A DNA stretch of 64,000 nt from an uncultured Lentibacter sp. (GTDB taxonomy: Bacteria > Pseudomonadota > Alphaproteobacteria > Rhodobacterales > Rhodobacteraceae), in assembly GCA_947497495.1 (NCBI GenBank), contig CANMGT010000001.1, positions 310,001 to 374,000 on the forward strand, written 5' to 3'. Positions 8,106 to 17,462 of this stretch are shown piece after piece. The translations under genes and the position numbers were made by a program. Below the pieces are notes generated by a model that saw only the letters and a program-made list of their open reading frames with translations, did no database searches and had not been told where the DNA came from. Numbering within the stretch: position 1 is the first letter of the stretch; the number at the start of each line of letters is the position of its first letter.

Positions 8106-9092
8106 TTAAGCCTTGAACTGTGAAAAGCTCTGCTTGTTTCGCCCCATGATATATGCGCCGGCGGTCACAGGCTCATACTTGCTATCCGAAGGCGCAACGC
8201 CCAGATCACACGGGTCAACAACAGTGTCTGTGTGCGGATCAAAGAACACCGGAATAGAGTAGCGCGCGTGGTCTGTGCGGTTGATCACACGGTGCACGGT
8301 TGAGGCAAACCTGTCGTTGCTCCAGCGCTGCAGCAAATCGCCGATATTGCACACAAGCGTGCCCTCGATCGGCGGCGCCTCAACCCAGTTGCCAGCCTTG
8401 GTGCGCACCTGCAAACCGCCGCTCATGTCTTGCAGCAAAAACGTCAGCACGCCAAAGTCGGTGTGCGGCGCCACGCCAAAACGCTGCTCGTTTTCGTCGG
8501 CTTCCGTCGAAGGAGGATAGTAAACCAACTGCCCGCGGGCAAGCGGCTTTGCGTAGGCTGCCTCAAAGAAATCAGCAGGCTGCTCGAGGCTGACAGCCAG
8601 CGCCGAAAGCACTTTGCGGGCCACAGCACAGAGCGCGTCGTAGTAAGGCGTCAACTCGGCCTGCAACCGCGGGAAGGCGTCACTTGGCCACTGGTTTTGC
8701 GCCACCATGGGCTTGCCAGCCAGAAGGTCAGCATCGTCAGCCGCCGTCTCGGTGCCCCAGAAGAACACTTCCTTCAAGTCATGCGTCTTTGAGCCAGCCA
8801 GCCGTGACATCCCCGTAGCCATCCAGCCCCGCTGATACGTGTTCACAGCAATGGTCTCTTTCGCCGCCTGCGGCTGCTCGAAAAAGCCACGCCCAACCGC
8901 AAAAGCCTGCTCAATCAGCTCGGGCGCAATGCCGTGGCCCTTGAGGTAGAAAAACCCGATCTCCGTTGCGGCCTTGTGCATTTGCGCGGCAACTGCGGCG
9001 ACATCGCCCCCGCTCAACAGCGGCGCAATGTCGATCACGGGGATCTCTGTTGCGTCAACCGCCGCCGCGCTTGCAAAATCTTGTTCGCTCAA
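8106..9092 (-). CDS. 2-oxoglutarate/Fe(II) oxygenase, isopenicillin N synthase-like
   Basis: A 328-residue double-stranded beta-helix dioxygenase. The N-terminal DIOX_N block EIPVIDIAPLLSGG and GFFYLKGHGI is followed by the iron-binding HTDFGVLTFLLQD (His and Asp) near 211 and the distal His of STVHRVINR near 262, with ARYSIPVFF supplying the Arg that usually binds 2-oxoglutarate. The length fits the family. Its ATG overlaps the stop of the upstream UPF0261 gene by 4 bp, so the two are co-translated. The substrate is unknown; this class covers hydroxylation, desaturation and ring formation. The clean gene-pair overlap suggests a joint function with the UPF0261 protein. Confidence 0.85.
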   Translation of the reverse strand: MSEQDFASAAAVDATEIPVIDIAPLLSGGDVAAVAAQMHKAATEIGFFYLKGHGIAPELIEQAFAVGRGFFEQPQAAKETIAVNTYQRGWMATGMSRLAGSKTHDLKEVFFWGTETAADDADLLAGKPMVAQNQWPSDAFPRLQAELTPYYDALCAVARKVLSALAVSLEQPADFFEAAYAKPLARGQLVYYPPSTEADENEQRFGVAPHTDFGVLTFLLQDMSGGLQVRTKAGNWVEAPPIEGTLVCNIGDLLQRWSNDRFASTVHRVINRTDHARYSIPVFFDPHTDTVVDPCDLGVAPSDSKYEPVTAGAYIMGRNKQSFSQFKA

Positions 9093-10321
9093 CTCTTCAC
9101 CGTTCCATTTGCCAACCAGTTGTCGAAAATCTCGAGAGCCTTGTCGGCAAAGGCCTGATCGTTGATATGAGCGTCCAGCTCGTGCAGCGCAACATTCGCG
9201 GGCGTATGTTCACGCATCGCCTCGCAAAACGCCTCCAGCCCTTGTGCGTCATGCAGCGGCGCGCCTTCCCTGTCCCACTCGTTGCCGCCTTGCAGCGGCA
9301 GGATAAACTCGACAGGCCCCTTGGCACCGCCAAGCTTATTACAGATCAACTCCGCCAATTCGCGCCGCTCGTCAGCCGTCGTCATCGCCGAACTCAGCAA
9401 GCGGTTGTGCGCGTGCACCTGCTTGCCTTCAAGCCGTGGCGGCAAAGGCAGCCACCCGACGAAATCAACCAGATCATAACAGCCAATCGAGGCAATCTGC
9501 GGCACGCCCTGCGCCCCCGCATTTGTCATCCGGTCAGCCCCGGCCGTGATGTTAGAGCCAAGCATATGGTTGGTCACTTCCTGCGGCGCAAAGTCCATCA
9601 CGGCGGCAAAAGCGCCCTCGGCGGCAAGCCCCTCAAAGGCACGCCCGCCCATGCCCGTGGCGTGAAACACCGCGACTTCAAAACCGCGCTCTTCCAGCGC
9701 GGGCTTGAGCGCCACCATATAGCGCAGCACGGTTTTGCCAAAGCTCGTCATGCCGATCAGCGGCTTCTGCCACGTCGGCTTTTCCACGGCCCGCGCGGCT
9801 CCCAAAACAGCGCCCGCGGCTTGGCTCAACGCCGCCTTGCACACCGAATTGAGGCCATACAGCCCGCCCGCCCACAAGATCATCTGGATGTCAGGCGCGA
9901 GCCGCTCTGGCGGCAGCATCGCCGAGAAGGAAACTGTCGAAACCACATACTTCGGCACCCCCAAAGGCAGCGCGGCGCAGACATCAAGCGACAGATCAGT
10001 CGCCATCGAGCCGCCCAGAATGATCACGCCATCAAATGCGCCTTCGCGATAAAGCTTAAGCGCCAGCGCGCTCGCCCCTGCCGCCATGATCTGCATCGCG
10101 ACGTTCTCGTCGCCGCTGTCGATTGCGGCCTTGATACTACTGCCGCCAGCCTCGGCCGCGTCGTGCTTGGAGTAATCCGTCGGCTGCGCAGGGTCGCCCA
10201 GCACGCTAACATCCATGCTCACCACGCCGCCACCCTGCGCGCGAATGCGCTCGGCGATATACTCAAGCTCCGCGTTTTTCGTGTCGTAGGTGCCCACCAC
10301 GAGTATCGTCTTGTCAGCCAT
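9089..10321 (-). CDS. UPF0261 / Tm-1-like ATP-binding protein
   Basis: A 410-residue protein of the UPF0261 (Tm-1-like) family. The N-terminal nucleotide-binding half begins KTILVVGTYDTKNAELEYIA and contains DGVIILGGSMATDLS; the C-terminal half contains GMTSFGKTVLRYM, VAVFHATGMGGRAFEGL and PQIASIGCYDLVDFVG. The plant homologue Tm-1 binds a viral replicase; bacterial members are often found in catabolic clusters but have no settled reaction. It heads a two-gene operon with the 2OG oxygenase downstream, and a LacI relic sits beyond. A ribosome-binding site (AAGGAGAT) precedes the ATG. Confidence 0.83.
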   Translation of the reverse strand: MADKTILVVGTYDTKNAELEYIAERIRAQGGGVVSMDVSVLGDPAQPTDYSKHDAAEAGGSSIKAAIDSGDENVAMQIMAAGASALALKLYREGAFDGVIILGGSMATDLSLDVCAALPLGVPKYVVSTVSFSAMLPPERLAPDIQMILWAGGLYGLNSVCKAALSQAAGAVLGAARAVEKPTWQKPLIGMTSFGKTVLRYMVALKPALEERGFEVAVFHATGMGGRAFEGLAAEGAFAAVMDFAPQEVTNHMLGSNITAGADRMTNAGAQGVPQIASIGCYDLVDFVGWLPLPPRLEGKQVHAHNRLLSSAMTTADERRELAELICNKLGGAKGPVEFILPLQGGNEWDREGAPLHDAQGLEAFCEAMREHTPANVALHELDAHINDQAFADKALEIFDNWLANGTVKS

Positions 10322-10361
10322 CGAAATCTCCTTGCGTTGTTAACTATATCCAACGTGGCTT

Positions 10362-11264
10362 TTAGTCTGCGGTCAACCCGTTTGCGACATCGCGCACGAT
10401 TTCGGCAACCTCGCCAAACTGTTCGGCAAGTGGGCTGCTCTTGCGCCAGATCATCCCGACAGTGCGGTTCGGCTCGCTGCTTTGAAAACGTGCAACCGAC
10501 ACGTCAGCCGAGCGCGTTTCAACGCCAACCGCCATCTGCGGAATGAGCGTCACGCCAATGCCCGCGCCGACCATCTGCACAAGCGTCGAAAGCGAGCTCG
10601 CATCAAGCCCGTCGCGCGTGCGCAACTGCGGCACCCCGCAAAACGACAGCGCCTGATCGCGAAAGCAATGGCCTTCTTCCAAGAGCAGAAGCCGCATCTC
10701 CCGCAGGCCCTCGGCACTTGGAACAGGCTCGCCCTCCTGCGCAAACGGGCGCACCAGAACGAAGCGCTCGTCAAACAGCGCAACCTCAGTAAATGCAGGC
10801 TCCGACACTGGCAAAGCCACGATCGCCGCGTCGATCTTGCCTGCCTCCAGGTCCGCCAAGAGTTTTGAGGTGAGCGTCTCGCGCACGTGGATATCAAGGC
10901 CCTCGTAGCGCGCCGTCAGCCCCTTGATGACGGCCGGCAAAAGGTAGGGCGCAATCGTCGGGATAACGCCCAGCCTGAGCCGCCCCATGATGCGCTCCTG
11001 AGCCACGCGCGCCATGTCTGATAGCTCGTCAGCCCCGCGCAATACGGCCCGCGCATGGCCGCTAAAAACCTCGCCAAAGCCCGTCAGCCGGACCTGCCTT
11101 GCCGAGCGCTCAAACAGCGGCGTGCCAAGCTGTTCTTCCAACTCTTTGATCTGCATCGACAAAGCGGGTTGGCTCACATTACACAGGTCAGCCGCGCGGC
11201 CAAAATGCCCCTGCGCCGCGAGGGCCTCAAAGTAGCGAAGCTGTTTAAGTGTAAAATTTGCCAT
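10362..11264 (-). CDS. oxyR: OxyR-type LysR regulator (peroxide sensor)
   Basis: A 300-residue LysR protein with an N-terminal winged helix (MANFTLKQLRYFEALAAQGH, then CNVSQPALSMQIKELEEQLG). The regulatory domain has LLLLEEGHCFRDQALSFC, placing cysteines at residues 200 and 209, equivalent to the redox pair Cys199/Cys208 of E. coli OxyR. It is divergent from katG, sharing a 107-bp intergenic region, the classical arrangement for a peroxide sensor controlling a catalase-peroxidase. Oxidation of the Cys pair by hydrogen peroxide would switch on katG. Both cysteines and the gene order support the call. Confidence 0.9.
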   Translation of the reverse strand: MANFTLKQLRYFEALAAQGHFGRAADLCNVSQPALSMQIKELEEQLGTPLFERSARQVRLTGFGEVFSGHARAVLRGADELSDMARVAQERIMGRLRLGVIPTIAPYLLPAVIKGLTARYEGLDIHVRETLTSKLLADLEAGKIDAAIVALPVSEPAFTEVALFDERFVLVRPFAQEGEPVPSAEGLREMRLLLLEEGHCFRDQALSFCGVPQLRTRDGLDASSLSTLVQMVGAGIGVTLIPQMAVGVETRSADVSVARFQSSEPNRTVGMIWRKSSPLAEQFGEVAEIVRDVANGLTAD

Positions 11265-13525
<2,261 letters not shown>

Positions 13526-13546
13526 CTTTCCTCTAAACGAACCCAA

Positions 13547-13577
13547 GGGGCGCGCGAGACAACTCCGCGCCCCTTTC
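13547..13577 (+). terminator. katG terminator
   Basis: GGGGCGCG (13547-13554) pairs with CGCGCCCC (13566-13573) and is followed by TTTCTTTT. It lies 22 bp after the katG stop codon, a textbook intrinsic terminator. Confidence 0.85.
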
Positions 13578-13644
13578 TTTTCGCTCTAAGTACCCAAAGT
13601 GCCACAGCGACCAGCCGTGCAGTTACAAACCGTGCAGCATGAAT

Positions 13645-13717
13645 GGTTTTGCGCCGTGCTTCGCACGTCGCTCCGGGGGCCGGTGGGGCTGGCCTTCGGC
13701 CAGCCCCACCGGCCCCC
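13645..13717 (-). repeat. Composite palindromic intergenic element, copy 1
   Basis: On the minus strand a perfect palindrome with 20-bp arms (13675-13694 and 13698-13717) and a 3-nt loop GAA is followed by GGA, then GCGAC, a short hairpin CGTGC-GAA-GCACG, and GGCGCAAAACC ending at 13645. The same order of parts occurs at 17348-17423 and 43607-43663 with different stem sequences. It lies between the convergent katG and FAH-family genes. Confidence 0.7.
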
Positions 13718-13768
13718 TCTGGCGATGCCAAAGGCAGCGCAACAAACTCACAATTCAATAGTCTCTGA

Positions 13769-13792
13769 GTTAGTTTAGTTTAGTTTAGTTTA
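13769..13792. repeat. TTTAG pentanucleotide tandem repeat
   Basis: Four to five head-to-tail copies of TTTAG run up to and include the stop codon of the FAH-family gene (TAA on the minus strand, 13792-13790). A change in copy number would not alter the protein because the repeat starts at the stop. Confidence 0.85.
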
Positions 13793-14488
13793 CTCCGCAT
13801 CCGTGAGCGTCAACAAAACAGGCGCAAGCCCGTCGATGCCGCCCTCGATAACGTCGCCTGCCAGAACAGCCCCAACTCCCGCTGGCGTGCCGGTCATAAC
13901 TATATCACCAGCCTGCAAATGATAATAACGCGACAAGTGCTCAACAATCTCGCCGCAGCTCCAAACCATGTCAGCCAAAACGGCACCCTGCCGCGCTTCA
14001 CCATTCACCTGCAGGTGAATGCGCTGCCCGCCAACCGCGCCGAAATCAGCCGCCTTGGTAAGCCCTGCAAACACAGCCGAGCCTTCCACGTCCTTGCCCA
14101 GTGACCAAGGCCTGCGGTTGTCTTTCCCGTCTTGCTGGCGGTCCCGCCGCGTCATGTCGAGCGCGCAGCCGTAAGCATAGATCGCCGCCTGCGCCTCCGC
14201 GGCACTGGCGCGAAACACAGGCGCGCCGATGGCAAAGGCCAACTCCATCTCATGGTGGTAGTTTTCCGTGCCCGGCGGGTAGGGCAAAACCGCGCCCGAG
14301 TGCACAGCATGCGCGGCCTGCTTGGTGAAATACCAAGGCGCCTCACGGTCAACTTCCCCGCCCATCTCTTGCGCGTGCGCCACATAGTTGCGGCCCACAC
14401 AGAAGATACGCCGCACAGGAAACTCTGCCGCCTCGCCTGCAACGGCCAGCAAGAAAACCTCAAGCGGCGGGAAAAGATAGTCACTCAT
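13790..14488 (-). CDS. Fumarylacetoacetate hydrolase (FAH) family protein
   Basis: A 232-residue FAH-fold protein. The conserved IFCVGRNYVAHAQEMG block (near 28-43) and the metal-binding acidic residues in HHEMELAF (near 78-85) and CALDMTRRD (near 107-115) are present, as is the C-terminal GDIVMTGTPAGVG. The family includes acylpyruvate hydrolases, oxaloacetate decarboxylases and 2-hydroxyhepta-2,4-diene-1,7-dioate isomerases. Size and motifs resemble the short bacterial acylpyruvase/oxaloacetate decarboxylase type. It is a single gene between a convergent katG and the divergent TonB cluster, so context gives no substrate. Confidence 0.85.
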   Translation of the reverse strand: MSDYLFPPLEVFLLAVAGEAAEFPVRRIFCVGRNYVAHAQEMGGEVDREAPWYFTKQAAHAVHSGAVLPYPPGTENYHHEMELAFAIGAPVFRASAAEAQAAIYAYGCALDMTRRDRQQDGKDNRRPWSLGKDVEGSAVFAGLTKAADFGAVGGQRIHLQVNGEARQGAVLADMVWSCGEIVEHLSRYYHLQAGDIVMTGTPAGVGAVLAGDVIEGGIDGLAPVLLTLTDAE

Positions 14489-14620
14489 GTTGCACTCCTT
14501 TTGGCCACGCTAGCCGCCTTGCAAACCCTCGGCAAGAGCCTGCCCTCTCTCCCCGTGACGATTGACAAAAGCGGCGCTTCTGTAGCAAGTCTGGCACTCA
14601 TCTGGCCAAGGGGGCGCTTC

Positions 14621-15040
14621 ATGCTGGCTTCAAGACTCACACTCGCTTGCGCTATTGCGCTCACAGGCAGCGCGGCTTTCGCCGATGTGTCAGGCGACGT
14701 CAGCCTCGAACTGAACGCCGCCACGCAGGAGGAAGCAGGCTGCCGCCTCAGCTTTCTGGTGCAAAACAGGCAAGACACAGACATCGAAAAACTCGCCGTT
14801 GAGGCCGTGTTATTTGATGCCAAGGGCCAAGTCAGCCAACTCACATTGCTTGACTTTGCAGCCCTGCCAAAAGCCCGCCCGCGGGTGCGCCAGTTTATCA
14901 TCGCGGGAGCGCAATGTGACGCCATTTCGCGCGTGCTCATCAACGGCGCGGCGGCCTGTGACGGCGAAGGCCACACCCCCGCAAGCTGCGAGAAGGCGCT
15001 CGCGCCAAGCTCGCGCACAGCCATCGAGGTGATAGGCTGA
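14621..15040 (+). CDS. Secreted hypothetical protein of the TonB operon
   Basis: A 139-residue protein starting MLASRLTLACAIALTGSAAFADV, a clear signal peptide with cleavage expected after AFA. The mature part contains four Cys residues and no motif I recognise. The stop codon overlaps the start of exbB (TGATG), and four TonB-system genes follow, so it is the first gene of the operon. An exported partner of the TonB complex is the obvious inference. The start is chosen for the signal peptide; a longer frame upstream is antisense to the FAH gene. Confidence 0.7.
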   Translation: MLASRLTLACAIALTGSAAFADVSGDVSLELNAATQEEAGCRLSFLVQNRQDTDIEKLAVEAVLFDAKGQVSQLTLLDFAALPKARPRVRQFIIAGAQCDAISRVLINGAAACDGEGHTPASCEKALAPSSRTAIEVIG

Positions 15041-15696
15041 TGCCCCTGCTAGACGCCCTGCGCAAAGTCGCTGACCTCGGCGGGCCTGTCGTCCTGCTGT
15101 TAATGGTTGTTTCCATAATCACCCTCGCAGTCGTGCTCACCAAACTGGTGCAGTTCGCGCGCGCAGGTGTTGGGCGCCACAAGGCGCTGACGCAGGCCCT
15201 CGCCCATTGGGACACGGGCCAAACCGACAAAGCCACAGCCGCCTTGAGCACCTCAACAAGCTACCTCGCACCCGTTGTGGCCCTCGCTTTCAAAGGCGGG
15301 CCAAACGCCGAAACGCGCCTTGTCGCCGAGGCCGAAGCGCGGTTTTCCTCCCTAGAGCGCGGCCTGCGGTTTCTTGACAGCGTCGCGCAACTTGCCCCGC
15401 TCCTCGGGTTGTTCGGAACCGTGCTGGGGATGATCGAAGCCTTCCAATCCATGCAAGACGCAGGCGCGCAGGTTGACCCTTCGCTGCTCGCAGGCGGCAT
15501 ATGGGTTGCCCTGCTCACAACGGCTGTGGGCCTCGCCATCGCCATGCCGACAGCCCTCGTTTTGAGCTGGTTTGAGGCCCGCATGGAAGCCGAGCGCATC
15601 ACCGCGCAAAAGGCCATCGCGACAGTTCTCGGCCCAATCGCCGCGCAACCCGCTCCTCAGCCCGCCGCCCAGCCCGCACCTCAGGGCGATGTTTAA
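15040..15696 (+). CDS. exbB: MotA/TolQ/ExbB proton-channel protein
   Basis: A 218-residue inner-membrane protein of the ExbB/TolQ family, which uses the proton gradient to energise TonB. The first membrane helix (PVVLLLMVVSIITLAVVLTK) follows a short N-terminal region. The conserved block LAPLLGLFGTVLGMIEAF near 123 and the third helix region GIWVALLTTAVGLAIAMPTA near 158 are the family signatures. The C-terminal tail is Ala/Pro/Gln rich. It overlaps the next gene by 8 bp. ExbB rather than TolQ is preferred because a TonB-like gene ends the cluster and no tolB/pal is present. Confidence 0.88.
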   Translation: MPLLDALRKVADLGGPVVLLLMVVSIITLAVVLTKLVQFARAGVGRHKALTQALAHWDTGQTDKATAALSTSTSYLAPVVALAFKGGPNAETRLVAEAEARFSSLERGLRFLDSVAQLAPLLGLFGTVLGMIEAFQSMQDAGAQVDPSLLAGGIWVALLTTAVGLAIAMPTALVLSWFEARMEAERITAQKAIATVLGPIAAQPAPQPAAQPAPQGDV

Positions 15697-16075
15697 ATCC
15701 GCCCGCCGCAGACGCCGCCTGTCGATGACATCGCTGATTGATGTCATCTTTCTTTTGCTGCTGTTCTTCATGCTCTCCTCGACCTTCTCGAAATTCTCCG
15801 AAGTCGAACTCAGCGCAGGCAGCACGGGCTCTGGCGCCGTATCTGAAACCGCGCCGCTGTTCCTGGAACTCGGCGAAGAGGCCCTGCGCCTCAATGGCCA
15901 AAGCCTGACGCTGGATGCGCTAGCACAGGCCATCGACAGCACGCGCCAAAGTGAGCGGCAGCCCCTGCTTGTCAGCCTCAAAAGCGGCGCAACAGCACAA
16001 CGGCTGACAGACTTGCTCGTCGCCCTGCGCCCGATCAAAGGCCTCTCACTGACGGTCCTTGGGGGGCGCGGCTGA
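15689..16075 (+). CDS. exbD: ExbD/TolR biopolymer transport protein (first copy)
   Basis: A 128-residue ExbD. The start MFKSARRRRRLSM overlaps the end of exbB by 8 bp. After a basic cytoplasmic stretch comes the single membrane helix TSLIDVIFLLLLFFMLSSTF with the conserved membrane Asp of the LIDVIFLLLLFF motif, followed by a periplasmic domain. It pairs with ExbB to form the proton channel. A second, divergent ExbD follows at once with a 1-bp overlap. Confidence 0.88.
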   Translation: MFKSARRRRRLSMTSLIDVIFLLLLFFMLSSTFSKFSEVELSAGSTGSGAVSETAPLFLELGEEALRLNGQSLTLDALAQAIDSTRQSERQPLLVSLKSGATAQRLTDLLVALRPIKGLSLTVLGGRG

Positions 16076-16467
16076 TGCTCTTGCACAAACGCAAACTCGC
16101 CAGCCAACGCGAGCCGACGATCACGCTGATCAACATCGTGTTTCTCATGCTGGTGTTCTTTCTCGTCGTAGGCACCATTGCCCAGCCGCTAGACTCTGAC
16201 CTGAAGCTCATAAACACCGCCGACCTTGACGGGCGCGAGCCGCCAAATGCCCTTGTCGTGCTTGCGGACGGGTCGCTGCGCTTTGAGGGCAAGCCTCTCG
16301 CCAGCGCCGCCGCCTATGTGGCCACACTGCCCGAGAACGAGCGCGAGACCCTGCGCCTCGTGCCCGATCGCGCGCTGCCCGCAACCACGCTGGTTGCCGT
16401 CGCCCGCAGCCTGCAAGAGGCCGGAGCTGGCCGCGTGATGATCGTCACTGAGAGAGGCCTCAAATGA
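16075..16467 (+). CDS. ExbD/TolR-like protein (second copy)
   Basis: A 130-residue ExbD paralogue. The helix TITLINIVFLMLVFFLVVGT has Asn where the first ExbD has the proton-carrying Asp (LINIVFLMLVFF against LIDVIFLLLLFF). Tandem ExbD genes with one lacking the membrane Asp suggest a specialised, perhaps structural, subunit in an ExbD heteropair; this is inference from the sequence. The start overlaps the previous stop by 1 bp and the end overlaps tonB by 4 bp. Confidence 0.83.
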   Translation: MLLHKRKLASQREPTITLINIVFLMLVFFLVVGTIAQPLDSDLKLINTADLDGREPPNALVVLADGSLRFEGKPLASAAAYVATLPENERETLRLVPDRALPATTLVAVARSLQEAGAGRVMIVTERGLK

Positions 16468-17276
16468 GCGCGCGCCTGACAGCGGCTGGCGCCTTTGTTC
16501 TGGCCCTCGCGGTGCACGCGGGGCTCGTGCTGGCGCTGGTGCGGCCTCAAGAGGCAAAGCTGGAAGGCGCAGGCCAACCGCAAGAGACAGCGCTCGGGGC
16601 TAACTTCACCTCTCTGGCAACGCCCGCAACGCCTGTCGGAACGGCCCCGCCCACGCTTGAAGCCACGCGGCCCGAACCCCTCAAAGCGCTGACAGCAACC
16701 GTGACGTCGCCAGCAACATCCGCGGCCCAACCCGCACCTCTCAAACCCCTCAACGCAAAGCCCGCCGCAACGCCCGCTCCGGCAAGCGCTGTTGCCGCAG
16801 AACCTGTGCCTGAGCCTGAGCCTGAGATCAAAGCCAAACCAAAGCCACGCGTCGCGGCCAAGCCCGTCAAGAAAGCAGAGCCAAAACCGAGCCCCAAACC
16901 GGCCGCCAAACCCGCGCCGAAACCTGCCAAAAAAGGAACAGCCTCGGGGCGCAGCACTGCCAAACCCAAGCCAAGTAGCAGCGCTGCAAAGAAGCCCCGC
17001 AAAAAGGCCGGAAACGCCGCCGTCACGAATTATCCGGGGCGCATCAACCGCCACATCGCCAAGCGGGGGCGCCCCTCTGTTGGCGTGAAAGGCCGCGCTG
17101 TGATCCGCTTTACGATCGCCGCAAACGGTCGCCTCACCTCAGCTTCTGTAGTGCGCAGCTCAGGCTCCGCCAAACTCGACCGCGCAGCACTGCAACTCAT
17201 CCGCCGTGCCGCACCTTTCCCGCGCCCGCCCGCCGGGGCACAGAGAAGCTTCTCGATCGGCATCAACGGCCGCTAA
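16464..17276 (+). CDS. tonB: TonB-family energy transducer
   Basis: A 270-residue TonB-like protein. The N-terminal helix (LTAAGAFVLALAVHAGLVLALV, about residues 5-26) anchors it in the inner membrane. A long Pro/Lys/Ala-rich periplasmic linker follows (EPEPEIKAKPKPR and KPSPKPAAKPAPKPAKK), then a C-terminal TonB domain with GRAVIRFTIAANGRL and SSGSAKLDRAAL. It transfers energy from ExbB/ExbD to outer-membrane receptors. The operon overlaps throughout (secreted protein, exbB, exbD, exbD-like, tonB). No TonB-dependent receptor is within the window, so the cargo is unknown. Confidence 0.87.
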   Translation: MSARLTAAGAFVLALAVHAGLVLALVRPQEAKLEGAGQPQETALGANFTSLATPATPVGTAPPTLEATRPEPLKALTATVTSPATSAAQPAPLKPLNAKPAATPAPASAVAAEPVPEPEPEIKAKPKPRVAAKPVKKAEPKPSPKPAAKPAPKPAKKGTASGRSTAKPKPSSSAAKKPRKKAGNAAVTNYPGRINRHIAKRGRPSVGVKGRAVIRFTIAANGRLTSASVVRSSGSAKLDRAALQLIRRAAPFPRPPAGAQRSFSIGINGR

Positions 17277-17347
17277 GGCAACCAGAGGCCTCAAGGTCTC
17301 CCGCCCCAAACCGTGCATCTTCGATGCCCACATTTGCGTTGGGCATA

Positions 17348-17423
17348 GCCGGGTGGCGCTGTGTCAGCCTTGCTGACACAGCGCCACCCGGCGGGGCGAC
17401 TTGGCGAAGCCAAGGCGCAATCC
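17348..17423 (+). repeat. Composite palindromic intergenic element, copy 2
   Basis: A perfect palindrome with 21-bp arms (17348-17368 and 17372-17392) and a 3-nt loop CTT is followed by GGG, GCGAC, a short hairpin CTTGGC-GAA-GCCAAG and GCGCAATCC. The order of parts is as in copy 1, with unrelated stem sequence. It lies between the convergent tonB and dnaE2 genes and could also stop transcription. Confidence 0.7.
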
Positions 17424-17462
17424 CTCCTCAGCCCAAAACTGAAAGAAAGCCTCCGCACGCTC

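Noticed and set aside
8966..10546. Long open frame antisense to the UPF0261 gene
   Set aside because: Shadow frame spanning two real genes; no start signal or similarity.
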